From positions 1-9,775 of the forward strand of contig DOVG01000149.1 in NCBI GenBank assembly GCA_003520205.1: a DNA stretch of 9,775 bases. Direction: 5' to 3'. Positions 1-7,198 of the stretch are shown here, piece by piece. The translations under genes were made by a program, and so were the position numbers. Numbering within the stretch: position 1 is the first letter of the stretch; each line of letters opens with the position of its first letter. This DNA is from Lachnospiraceae bacterium (GTDB taxonomy: Bacteria; Bacillota; Clostridia; Lachnospirales; Lachnospiraceae). The notes under the pieces are model-generated. The model saw nothing but the letters and a program-made list of their open reading frames with translations, was not told the origin of the DNA and made no database searches.

Positions 1-1007
1 GACATACCATCGAGGTACATTTCTGTAGTAAATTCTCCTTCCGGTTCAACAAAGAGCTGATGCCTGTCCTTATCTGGAAATTTATGTATCTTATCCTCTA
101 TAGAAGGACAATATCTCGGACCAGTTCCTTTTATTACTCCCGAAAAAAGAGGAGAACGGTCTATATTATCTTCTATAATTTTATGAGTATCCTCATTTGT
201 ATATGTGAGCCAGCAGGATATCTGGTCTCTCTTTATATCATCTTCAGTATTCGTAAACGAGAAAGGTTGTATATGCTCATCACCCTTCTGCTCACTCATT
301 TTAGAATAATCTATAGTAGTACCATCTATTCTTGGAGGCGTACCAGTTTTAAATCTTCTTAGTGGAATACCTGCTTCAGTCATAGAATCAGACAAATGAT
401 TTGCTGCCATAAGACCATTCGGTCCTGTATAAGTAATAGTATCCCCATATATGCAGAAGGCTTTTAGATACACACCAGTACATAAAACTACAGCTCTTGC
501 ATGATAGATTGCGCCCGAAAATGTCTTCACTCCGGTTATCTTTATTCCATTTTTAATTTCAACATTACTGTTTGTATCGGCCGTTTTATCTACACTCTCT
601 TTATCAGATATCTTCTCATATAAAAGCTCTGATACTTCACCCTGCCTTAATGTAAGATGTGGCTGTTTCTGAAGTGTCAGTCTCATCTGTTTAGTGTATT
701 CACCTTTATCTGCCTGAGCACGGAGCGAATGTACAGCAGGGCCTTTTGATACATTTAGCATCTTAGACTGGATGTAGGTCTTATCGATGTTCTTACCCAT
801 CTCTCCACCAAGTGCATCTATTTCACGAACCAAATGTCCCTTGGAGCTTCCACCTATATTGGGATTGCAAGGCATGAGGGCAACGCTATCCATGCTCACT
901 GTAAACATTATAGTTTCAAATCCAAGACGCGCTGCGGCAAGAGCTGCTTCACATCCGGCATGTCCTGCACCAACTATTATGATGTCATATGTTTCTTCTA
1001 CATTCAT
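1..1007 (-). CDS. mnmG: MnmG (GidA), tRNA wobble-uridine modification flavoprotein, 5' part
   Basis: FAD-dependent partner of MnmE. The MnmEG complex adds a (carboxymethyl)aminomethyl group to C5 of U34 in tRNAs reading codons that end in A or G, using methylene-tetrahydrofolate and, in most bacteria, glycine or ammonium (family knowledge). About 335 residues are visible of a usual 620-635; the 3' end lies beyond base 1. The protein starts MNVEETYDIIIVGAGHAGCE, with the FAD-binding GAGHAG at residues 13-18. It continues with MPCNPNIGGSSKGHL, which holds the family's conserved Cys, then LRAQADK, and further on RFKTGTPPRID. The ATG at 1005-1007 is chosen because AGGAAGGA lies 8 bases upstream; the overlapping ATG at 1001-1003 is followed at once by TAG. 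Residues about 130-155 hold a hydrophilic stretch that looks about 20 residues longer than usual. The gene follows mnmE by 74 bases. Identification is very secure. Confidence 0.97.
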   Translation of the reverse strand, partial: MNVEETYDIIIVGAGHAGCEAALAAARLGFETIMFTVSMDSVALMPCNPNIGGSSKGHLVREIDALGGEMGKNIDKTYIQSKMLNVSKGPAVHSLRAQADKGEYTKQMRLTLQKQPHLTLRQGEVSELLYEKISDKESVDKTADTNSNVEIKNGIKITGVKTFSGAIYHARAVVLCTGVYLKAFCIYGDTITYTGPNGLMAANHLSDSMTEAGIPLRRFKTGTPPRIDGTTIDYSKMSEQKGDEHIQPFSFTNTEDDIKRDQISCWLTYTNEDTHKIIEDNIDRSPLFSGVIKGTGPRYCPSIEDKIHKFPDKDRHQLFVEPEGEFTTEMYLDGM

Positions 1008-1015
1008 TCGTATTG

Positions 1016-1023
1016 TCCTTCCT
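1016..1023 (-). promoter_or_regulatory. Ribosome binding site of mnmG
   Basis: On the minus strand this reads AGGAAGGA, a strong Shine-Dalgarno match, 8 bases before the ATG at 1005-1007. It decides the mnmG start between two overlapping ATG triplets. Confidence 0.8.
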
Positions 1024-1081
1024 AAGTCTGCAAGCAACCACGTCATGCATAGTATTATTCTTATCTACTGTGAATACTGAC

Positions 1082-2479
1082 TTACTTTCCCATACAGAAC
1101 TCTTTGAATATCTTATCTGCCAGATCATCCTCCAGGGCTTCACCAATTATCTCACCAAGAGCTTCATACGCCGACATAAGATCAATAGTATAGAAATCTT
1201 CACCCACACCAGCATCTACACTTTCTATCACCTTTTCAAGTGAAACTCTGGCTGATATAAGTGATTCTTTATTTCTCGCATTTGTTATATAAACCTGATT
1301 ATTATAATCTATCTGTTCGCTAAAGAAAAGACTCTTTATTTTTTCTTTTAATTCATTAAGTCCCTCTCCAGTTTTTGCAGATATCTGGACAGCTATTATT
1401 TCTTTATCGTTCAGTGGCATTTCTTCCTGGAATATTCTGATGATTTCCTCGTCATCTAAGGACTTTTCTTTATCGCTCTTATTGATGAGCAGCACTACCT
1501 TTTTTTCACCAAGAAGTCTCATGATTTCTCTATCATTATCATTTATCTTCTCAGAACCATCTACTACAAAAAGCACGAGATCAGCATCTGCTATAGAACT
1601 GCGAGCCTTCTCTACGCCTATCTTCTCAACCGTATCATCGGTGTCTCGTATACCAGCTGTATCAATCAGCTTAAGCATGATTCCATCTATCTCTGCATAC
1701 TCTTCAAGAGTATCTCGTGTTGTGCCTTCAACATCTGTAACTATTGCTCTGTTCTCTCCAAGAAGCAGATTCAGGATAGAGGATTTACCAGCATTAGGCC
1801 GTCCTACGATAGCTGTTCTTATACCTTCCTTGATGATTCTTCCATCATCCGAGGTTTTTAATAAAACATTTATTCTATCTATTACTTCCTCAACTCTGTC
1901 TCTCAACTCATTGTCAAAACCTTCCAGAGAATAATTCTCTGGATCATCAATGGCTGATTCTATATATGCAGTGTTATATATTATTTTCTCTCTGAGATCA
2001 CTTATCTCTTTCTTAAGAAAACCTGTAAGCTGATTAACGGATGCCGACAGTGCCATATCAGACTCTGCATTTATCACATCCATAACCGCCTGCGCTTCCG
2101 TCATATCTATTCTTCCACCTAGAAATGCCCTCTTTGTGAATTCACCTGGTTCGGCCGGTCTCACTCCCTTCTCAAGAAGCAGTTCAGTCACTTTCTTAAT
2201 AACATACATTCCACCATGAAGATCTATCTCTACAGTATCCTCTGTGGTATATGTATGGGGAGCCTTCATCACAAGAACAACTGCCTCGTCAAGTATGGTG
2301 TCTCCATCCATTATCCTTCCGAAGGCAGCAGTAAAACTCTCCATATCTTTAATTTGCTTTTTTCCTTTAAATATACCGTCACATACCTGAATGGCCTCAG
2401 GTCCGCTCACGCGGATGATTCCGATAGCGGACCTGCCCATTCCAGTAGCGACAGCACATATAGTATCTGTCTTATACAT
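1082..2479 (-). CDS. mnmE: MnmE (TrmE), tRNA modification GTPase
   Basis: Cytoplasmic GTPase that works with MnmG to make the 5-(carboxymethyl)aminomethyl modification of wobble uridine in tRNA. The complete 465-residue protein is close to the family's usual 450-460. The N-terminal folate-binding domain (about 1-120) contains DLHGG (86-90) and GEFTKRAF (112-119). A helical domain flanks the inserted G domain, whose motifs are intact: G1 GRPNAGKS (226-233), G2 TTRDT (253-257), G3 DTAG (273-276), G4 NKSD (333-336) and G5 SAK (367-369). The chain ends in CMGK, the C-x-G-K motif whose Cys (462) is needed for modification in studied homologues. The ATG follows a weak GAAAG Shine-Dalgarno at 2486-2490 and gives the typical N-terminus MYKTDTICAVAT. 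It lies 45 bases after the surface-protein gene and 74 before mnmG, with no visible terminator on either side. Nothing suggests damage. Confidence 0.98.
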   Translation of the reverse strand: MYKTDTICAVATGMGRSAIGIIRVSGPEAIQVCDGIFKGKKQIKDMESFTAAFGRIMDGDTILDEAVVLVMKAPHTYTTEDTVEIDLHGGMYVIKKVTELLLEKGVRPAEPGEFTKRAFLGGRIDMTEAQAVMDVINAESDMALSASVNQLTGFLKKEISDLREKIIYNTAYIESAIDDPENYSLEGFDNELRDRVEEVIDRINVLLKTSDDGRIIKEGIRTAIVGRPNAGKSSILNLLLGENRAIVTDVEGTTRDTLEEYAEIDGIMLKLIDTAGIRDTDDTVEKIGVEKARSSIADADLVLFVVDGSEKINDNDREIMRLLGEKKVVLLINKSDKEKSLDDEEIIRIFQEEMPLNDKEIIAVQISAKTGEGLNELKEKIKSLFFSEQIDYNNQVYITNARNKESLISARVSLEKVIESVDAGVGEDFYTIDLMSAYEALGEIIGEALEDDLADKIFKEFCMGK

Positions 2480-2524
2480 AAATCACTTTCGTTCTTCTTT
2501 TGTTTTTCTTTTGTTATTTTTTCT
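2480..2524 (-). other. A-rich spacer between surface-protein gene and mnmE
   Basis: These 45 bases read on the minus strand as a purine-rich run dominated by A, with very few C or U to pair. I see no hairpin, so no intrinsic terminator for the upstream gene, and no convincing -35/-10 pair. The only translation signal is a weak GAAAG six bases before the mnmE ATG. The simplest reading is that mnmE can be transcribed by read-through from the surface-protein gene, though a promoter inside that gene's 3' end cannot be excluded. Confidence 0.5.
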
Positions 2525-2803
2525 TTACTTCTTATACTTTGCTTTCTTTGGAGCCCCTGCCTTCTTGAGCCACTTCTTATAATTCTTAAGCTTTGCCTTC
2601 GGACATTTGAATTTTGCCTTCTTATAAATGCCTTTAAATGCTTTAGAACCTATAGTCGACTTCTTAAGCTTTGTTGTTTTTATAGTTATTGTCTTAAGCT
2701 TCTTACATCCGTAGAAGGCTTTCTTTCCTATCTTCTTTACTTTTTTAGGTATTGTTACACTTGTAAGACTTGTACATTTATAAAATGCACTATCTCCGAT
2801 AGT
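2525..2803 (-). repeat. 3' segment duplicated in the upstream paralogue (copy B)
   Basis: This encodes the last 92 residues and stop of the 1555-residue protein and matches 7236-7514. By eye 84 of the 92 residues are identical, while the DNA carries many silent changes. That fits an old duplication held by selection on the protein more than a very recent copy. It encodes the last leucine-rich repeats and the Lys-rich tail. Confidence 0.85.
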
Positions 2804-5800
2804 CGCAACATTTGCTCCTATTTTAACACTCTTAAGCTTATTACATCCCTTAAATGCATTTGCTCCAATAGCTGTAACCTGATATGAATCACCCATTATA
2901 TCAACTGATGCAGGAACAACAACTGATTTTATCTTCTTATTTGCAACACCTGCATATTCGACAGATTCTTCATCTAGTACTTTATATCTCGCACTGCCAA
3001 CAGTAACTACTTTTCCAGGCTCGATATACTCATCATCATCTGATGGATCTTGTGAAATGACAGGTTCTTCCATTGGAGTTGGCTCTGGTGTAGGAGTCAC
3101 ATTTGTCTTATCATCTATAGGCGTTGGTGAAACAGTTGGTGTTGGTGTCGGCTCTGGCTTCTTATCTACAGCCAAATATACATATGTATATACAGGTTCG
3201 TCTTCTTCATTCTTTGATACCTGTATAGCAACTTTTTTTACTACCTTACTGTTCTTCTCAGCATCCTCAACCATTTTCTTTTCTTCTTCAGATATGGAAT
3301 TCTTAGAATCAAGGGTTTCTGGTTCACAAATCATTTCCTTAGTTATTACAGTCTCAACATTTGTTCCACCAGCACAAGGAACCTCAATTGTTGCACCCTC
3401 TAACGCTTCCATTATATCTTCATTACTTGATGCTTCATTAAAGCTTTCAAATCTTACCATATCTTCTTTAGTAATTTCAGAAGGCATATCTTTAACTGGC
3501 GCTTTTACTTCAATCGAATAGTCATCACTGATATAAGACTTATATACAATATTAAATGTATAGCTTCCAGCCTTTAGATTCTTATTGCTGATACTATCGT
3601 CTTTGTTATATAGCAGAGCTGTAGCAGCAAGTGTACTACCATCTGAATCAAATGCAATACTCGCATTATCTGAAGTATCATTATCATATTTAATAACAGC
3701 CGAAACGCCAGAAAGATCAAAGTCCTGGCCTTCTAAATATACAGTTTTAGATGGTCCTGTAAAGGCAACACTTTCTATCTGTTTTTCTCTTACTGTAACT
3801 GTAAATGTATCTGACTTTCCTTCTATGGTGACTGTAACATCCTGATTACCTATTATGCTATTATCATATCCGGAAATCATTGATTCTGTAATATCTCTTA
3901 CTTCATCAGTATCGTTATCATAGAATATCTGAACTTTACCACCTGTAAGTACAAGATTAAGTCCCTCTACATATTGGAGTCTATCCGGATTCTCTGTAAT
4001 ACTTATATTCTCTACAATCTTATCCTTAACCTCAATATCATAATTTATCTTGATATCTGAGTCATTTTCATTATTGATATCATTATATACCAGCTGTATG
4101 GTCTGCTTTCCAAGCGTTGTATTATCATATCCTTTGATGACAATACTTCCATCACTACATAAATCCTTCAAATCAAACTGCCTGATATCACCATCATTAT
4201 AGGTCACTTTAACCTTAGCATCATCTGTTTTAAAAGCATTTTCTACTTTCTGAGGTAATACACCAGTCACCTCTATATCAGTTGCTATCTTGGCAATCAC
4301 ATTTACCTCAAAGAACTCCAGTATTCCATCCTGTGATACATTAACAGTCTGAGTTCCTATCTGACTCTTATCATAACCAGATATGGTATAATTCACCGTG
4401 CCTTCTTTATACTTTTTTACAGTATTATCATCATAATAAGTAGTAGCAGAAAATCCTGCCATATCTAGTTCTTGTCCTTCGATATATTCACATTTTGTAG
4501 GAGGAACAATTATTAATCTTTCAGGGAGATGGAGAATAAGTTCCATATTTACACTTTTTGTAATCGGCTCGTCTTTTTTATTATCGTATTTGTACGAAAT
4601 GTTTACTATCTGTGATTTTTCCTCTGATTTATTATCATAGCCAGATATCAATAACTGTTTATTGCCAATTCCCATCACTAATGAAGTCCCATTATCATAA
4701 GTTGCAATAACCTTACCACTCACCTTTGAAAAATCGTAATTATCATAAAAGATTGTTCCTTTTGCAGTCTGCGATTCAGATATAGTCTCACTTACATCAT
4801 CGTACCAGTCAAGACTTGTGAGCGACTTTGGATGTACATAAATCGAAACAGCTACCGCATTTTCTGTACCATTTATTCCTTTAAGACTTCCATTTAATAC
4901 AAATGTTGAATCAGGATTATTTAGCTTGTCACTATCTACTTCATCCCATACTATTTCTTCTGTTGTAGTAAATCCATTACTCCAAACAATATCTGCTTCT
5001 TTAGGAAGCTTATTGTCTATCTCAACTCCTTCTATAGTTGAAATCTCACCAAACTCTTCAGCTTCTTTTACAGTCGGAGGTAGCACCTTATATGTTATTG
5101 ATAGCTCTTTGGTAATATCATTATCACAGTCTATAGTTCCCTTTACAGTATACAATTTTTCCTGTTTAATCATATTGGTATAATTATCTACAGGGATATT
5201 TGACCATGCTATATCCACATCTTCAACATCTCCATTTGACCATGTTACTGTTGCCTTATCCGGAAGATTGTCTGCAGGACTGGTTCCATTTTCTACAGTA
5301 ATCATCGCATCATCGTATACAACACTCGTAACAGTAGCAGGTGTAACAATTATTTTTACCGAAGTTGACTCATCATAATAAACTTTATTAACAGCATCGA
5401 AATATGTTCCTGTTATCTGATAACTTCCGCCTGCTCTTTTCTTATACGCTGCCTTATAATCATCTGTTTCATCCCATTTTATATATCCATATTCTGATCC
5501 GGGACTCTTCACATTATCTATATCACCATTTGACCATGTGACAGTTGGTATCGGATATTCCGGTTCTGTTCCACTTGGTGTAGTTATATTATTCTCATCA
5601 TATACTACACTGGTTACACTTGCCGGATTAACTATAAGTTCAAAAGATACTTCCAGTTTCTTTGAGCCTTCATCTGTACTAACTGTTGTATATCCTTCTT
5701 CTGTAAATGTACCACCTGCTCTTTTCTTATAATTATAATCTTTCATAGTGGTCCACGTTGCAGGGTATGTCCAGGAATATCCATTTGACAAGTCTATTCC

Positions 5801-7192
5801 AATACTTGGATACGATATAGCAGTTCCTGAATCTGTAGTTTTTGACTTTATTACAGTATACGTACTTCCATTTTTTTCTTTTGGGTATACCTTTTTTATT
5901 ATCGCAGCATTAACATGAACTTTCTGAACAACATCAAGTCCGCAAGCCTTTCCTGTGACATTAAATTCATTGCTTCTAAAATGTGACTCAAGCTTTCCTG
6001 AATCGTATGAATCCCAAATCGGAGTAACGTCAACGCTTGTTCCATCACTCAATCTTATTGAAACGCTATTACTAAGTGTTGGTGTTTTAAAAGAATCACA
6101 GTAAACTACATCAGGGTTTTCTGCTTCAACAGGTTCAACACCTTCAGGAACAACTATACAATCAATAACCTTCTCTTTCGCTGATGTACCTGTACCTATG
6201 CTTGCTGTAAGCCTGGCTTTACCAACCTTTTTCGCGCTTACTTCTCCTGTCTTACTATTAATGCTAACTACATCGTTATCAGATGATGACCATGTTACTC
6301 CATCATAAACATAACAATTCTTAACTGTACAACTCGCCGCACCATTATATGATGTATCTACATAAAGCTTATTTGTAGTATTATCACCTACATTTAGTAT
6401 CTGATTTCCTGTTACTATCATATTAGTCACACTGGAAGTCAGTATTTCCATTTTTTGGATTACTTGAACACTTTGCGCATCTTTAAATATTTCTATTGCA
6501 TTGTCAGCAGAAGAAAAAGTTCCTGCAGTGCAACTCCAGTCAGCTTTCCATCCAGAACCAGTATAAATCTCATCATTAACCGGATTGAAAGTAGCTATTC
6601 CACAATACAAAAAACTTGGATTTATAAGGCTTTCATAATGTCCTGTTTCTTCGGTAGTACTCCTGTTTATCCAAGCAGATTTTTCATCATACCAAAGATC
6701 AAGGTTAGATTCTTTCTCATTAGACCAAGCAAGATTCTCTCCAGAACCACCCATGCTACTATTATTAAAGTAATCAAAAACCATGCTACACGCATAAGAG
6801 TTTGGTCTTGTATGGGCTAATCTCACAGACGCTTCCGCCGAACGAATCGTAGCTGCTTTTGTACAGTTAACCCCAAGTGCAATTGGCTTATAGTCTGATT
6901 TAGTAAGCATTTTCGATGGATTATTAGGATTCGGAACATTACCAGATATGCAAGCCTCATATCTTATTTCATTTATTCTATTTAGAATATCCTGTTGAGC
7001 TGAAGTATAGTCATATCCTTCAACCCCTATTATTATTTTTCCTGATGCCGCTGTAGTTTCTATATTTTCTCGTACAGTTGCATCCTCCGCATATACATCA
7101 CTAATTCCATAAGTCAAACCAGTAAAACATAAAACCATTGCCGATATAATAGCTGACTTTTTAAGTATATTAAAACCACCTATCCTTCTCAT
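2525..7192 (-). CDS. Large secreted CAP-domain, Ig-like and BspA-type LRR surface protein
   Basis: A complete 1555-residue exported protein, probably displayed on the cell surface; its ligand is unknown. In order: signal peptide (1-35, KK then a hydrophobic core, likely cut after VYA); CAP/SCP domain (about 62-205) with H127, GEN at 151-153 and TGHY at 183-186; a Big_2-like domain (about 245-348, WSSSDNDVVSIN then KTGEVSA); a poorly resolved stretch (350-519); three Big_4-like domains (520-788, each with a WSNG motif); one more Ig-like unit (about 789-888); Big_3-like domains (889-1232); an unrecognised module (1244-1345); a Thr/Pro linker (1346-1377); BspA-type LRRs (about 1441-1528) and a Lys-rich tail. 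The ATG is supported by AAAGGGAG 7 bases upstream and by the signal peptide. No LPXTG, SLH domain or C-terminal membrane segment is present. The gene lies 43 bases after its paralogue. Domain calls rest on motif recognition; adhesion or host and matrix contact is inferred from the family. Confidence 0.9.
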   Translation of the reverse strand: MRRIGGFNILKKSAIISAMVLCFTGLTYGISDVYAEDATVRENIETTAASGKIIIGVEGYDYTSAQQDILNRINEIRYEACISGNVPNPNNPSKMLTKSDYKPIALGVNCTKAATIRSAEASVRLAHTRPNSYACSMVFDYFNNSSMGGSGENLAWSNEKESNLDLWYDEKSAWINRSTTEETGHYESLINPSFLYCGIATFNPVNDEIYTGSGWKADWSCTAGTFSSADNAIEIFKDAQSVQVIQKMEILTSSVTNMIVTGNQILNVGDNTTNKLYVDTSYNGAASCTVKNCYVYDGVTWSSSDNDVVSINSKTGEVSAKKVGKARLTASIGTGTSAKEKVIDCIVVPEGVEPVEAENPDVVYCDSFKTPTLSNSVSIRLSDGTSVDVTPIWDSYDSGKLESHFRSNEFNVTGKACGLDVVQKVHVNAAIIKKVYPKEKNGSTYTVIKSKTTDSGTAISYPSIGIDLSNGYSWTYPATWTTMKDYNYKKRAGGTFTEEGYTTVSTDEGSKKLEVSFELIVNPASVTSVVYDENNITTPSGTEPEYPIPTVTWSNGDIDNVKSPGSEYGYIKWDETDDYKAAYKKRAGGSYQITGTYFDAVNKVYYDESTSVKIIVTPATVTSVVYDDAMITVENGTSPADNLPDKATVTWSNGDVEDVDIAWSNIPVDNYTNMIKQEKLYTVKGTIDCDNDITKELSITYKVLPPTVKEAEEFGEISTIEGVEIDNKLPKEADIVWSNGFTTTEEIVWDEVDSDKLNNPDSTFVLNGSLKGINGTENAVAVSIYVHPKSLTSLDWYDDVSETISESQTAKGTIFYDNYDFSKVSGKVIATYDNGTSLVMGIGNKQLLISGYDNKSEEKSQIVNISYKYDNKKDEPITKSVNMELILHLPERLIIVPPTKCEYIEGQELDMAGFSATTYYDDNTVKKYKEGTVNYTISGYDKSQIGTQTVNVSQDGILEFFEVNVIAKIATDIEVTGVLPQKVENAFKTDDAKVKVTYNDGDIRQFDLKDLCSDGSIVIKGYDNTTLGKQTIQLVYNDINNENDSDIKINYDIEVKDKIVENISITENPDRLQYVEGLNLVLTGGKVQIFYDNDTDEVRDITESMISGYDNSIIGNQDVTVTIEGKSDTFTVTVREKQIESVAFTGPSKTVYLEGQDFDLSGVSAVIKYDNDTSDNASIAFDSDGSTLAATALLYNKDDSISNKNLKAGSYTFNIVYKSYISDDYSIEVKAPVKDMPSEITKEDMVRFESFNEASSNEDIMEALEGATIEVPCAGGTNVETVITKEMICEPETLDSKNSISEEEKKMVEDAEKNSKVVKKVAIQVSKNEEDEPVYTYVYLAVDKKPEPTPTPTVSPTPIDDKTNVTPTPEPTPMEEPVISQDPSDDDEYIEPGKVVTVGSARYKVLDEESVEYAGVANKKIKSVVVPASVDIMGDSYQVTAIGANAFKGCNKLKSVKIGANVATIGDSAFYKCTSLTSVTIPKKVKKIGKKAFYGCKKLKTITIKTTKLKKSTIGSKAFKGIYKKAKFKCPKAKLKNYKKWLKKAGAPKKAKYKK
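2609..2872 (-). repeat. BspA-type leucine-rich repeats of the 1555-residue protein
   Basis: Residues about 1441-1528 hold four units of the LRR_5 (BspA/TpLRR) pattern, with AF-x-x-C-x-x-L-x-x-V-x-I followed by a turn ending in IG. Unit heads are ANAFKGC, DSAFYKC and KKAFYGC, then a last degenerate SKAFKG. Spacing is 23 residues, with a slightly longer last step. Repeats of this kind mediate binding to host proteins or surfaces in Tannerella BspA and Treponema LrrA; the ligand here is unknown. Confidence 0.85.
3062..3157 (-). repeat. Thr/Pro-rich linker in the 1555-residue protein
   Basis: Residues about 1346-1377 alternate Pro and Thr (PEPTPTPTVSPTP and TPTPEPTP). The linker sits between the unrecognised module and the leucine-rich repeats. 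Such linkers are extended and flexible, often span cell wall, and can carry sugars. Low complexity makes the encoding DNA a likely site of length variation between strains. Confidence 0.8.
3158..3463 (-). other. Unrecognised conserved module, copy B (residues 1244-1345)
   Basis: A module of about 100 residues between the last Ig-like domain and the Thr/Pro linker, with a counterpart at 7947-8243. Shared marks are ALxGxxIxVPCxGG near its first third and KKVxIxV followed by an aromatic-rich strand near its end. I do not recognise it as a named domain. The middle is charged and variable, and this copy has Cys at 1273 and 1289. Confidence 0.6.
3497..4528 (-). repeat. Run of Big_3-like bacterial Ig domains in the 1555-residue protein
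   Basis: Residues about 889-1232 form four units of 80-95 residues. Recurring marks are Y-x-EGQ-x-x-D near the start (YIEGQELD, YVEGLNLV, YLEGQDFD), a YDDN/YDND strand, and GYD followed by a Q near the end. GYD occurs at residues 939, 1021 and 1108, with one more at 851 in the preceding Ig-like unit. The last unit (about 1136-1232) keeps the EGQ mark but lacks GYD, as does its counterpart in the paralogue. These probably form a stalk. Confidence 0.75.
4829..5635 (-). repeat. Three Big_4-like Ig domains in the 1555-residue protein
   Basis: Residues about 520-788 form three related units. The first two each begin near a TSVVYD strand (527-532 and 622-627). WSNG occurs at 553-556, 651-654 and 737-740. 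A YKKRAGG element occurs at 488-494, just before the first unit, and again at 583-589. The pattern of strand, WSNG and a second Trp resembles the Big_4 family (PF07532), which is often found in surface and glycoside-hydrolase proteins of gut Clostridia. Confidence 0.7.
6578..7009 (-). other. CAP/SCP domain of the 1555-residue protein
   Basis: Residues about 62-205 match the CAP superfamily (CRISP, antigen 5, PR-1; SCP/YkwD-like in bacteria). Visible marks are RSAEASVRLAHTRPNS with H127, SGENLAWS with E152, WYDE with E170, and TGHYESLINPSFLYCGIA with H185. The two His and two Glu would form the usual cavity tetrad. Bacterial CAP domains are secreted and of mostly unknown activity; lipid or metal binding and proteolysis have been proposed in other members. 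Confidence 0.85.
7088..7192 (-). other. Signal peptide of the 1555-residue protein
   Basis: Residues 1-35 show a basic start (MRR and KK at 11-12), a hydrophobic core from about 13 to 28, and a VYA site followed by ED. This is a Sec/SPI type signal. There is no lipobox pattern suited to lipoprotein processing, although Cys22 lies inside the core. Confidence 0.85.
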
Positions 7193-7198
7193 GCTAAC

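Noticed and set aside
1046..1079. Inverted repeat AGTATT…AATACT between mnmE and mnmG
   Set aside because: Only six pairs, AT-rich, with a long loop and no U-run after it; too weak to call a terminator or a regulatory hairpin. No convincing promoter was found in this gap either.
1500..1506. Homopolymer run of seven bases in mnmE as a phase-variation site
   Set aside because: Runs of this length are common in DNA this AT-rich (similar ones occur near 3232, 5872 and 7366), and the frame is intact; nothing shows variation.
1440..1934. Plus-strand open frame of 164 residues inside mnmE
   Set aside because: It lies opposite the conserved G domain of mnmE and reads as Ser-rich antisense translation with no recognisable motif.
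2525..2600. Sortase or membrane anchor at the C-terminus of the surface protein
   Set aside because: I looked for LPXTG-like motifs followed by a hydrophobic stretch and found only a Lys-rich tail without a membrane segment.
2216..2887. Plus-strand open frame of 223 residues across the mnmE start and the 3' end of the surface gene
   Set aside because: It overlaps two well-supported minus-strand genes and their spacer. Its product is Cys-, Leu- and Ser-rich shadow sequence from Lys-rich coding DNA, and no family motif is seen.
3057..3521. Plus-strand open frame rich in Gly, Val and Ser
   Set aside because: The GVGVGSG pattern is only the complement of the Thr/Pro linker codons.
5220..5560. 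Short repeated DNA such as ccatttgaccatgt as a CRISPR-like or mobile-element repeat
   Set aside because: The copies encode the WSNGD motif in frame within Ig-like domains and have no regular spacers, so they are coding repeats.
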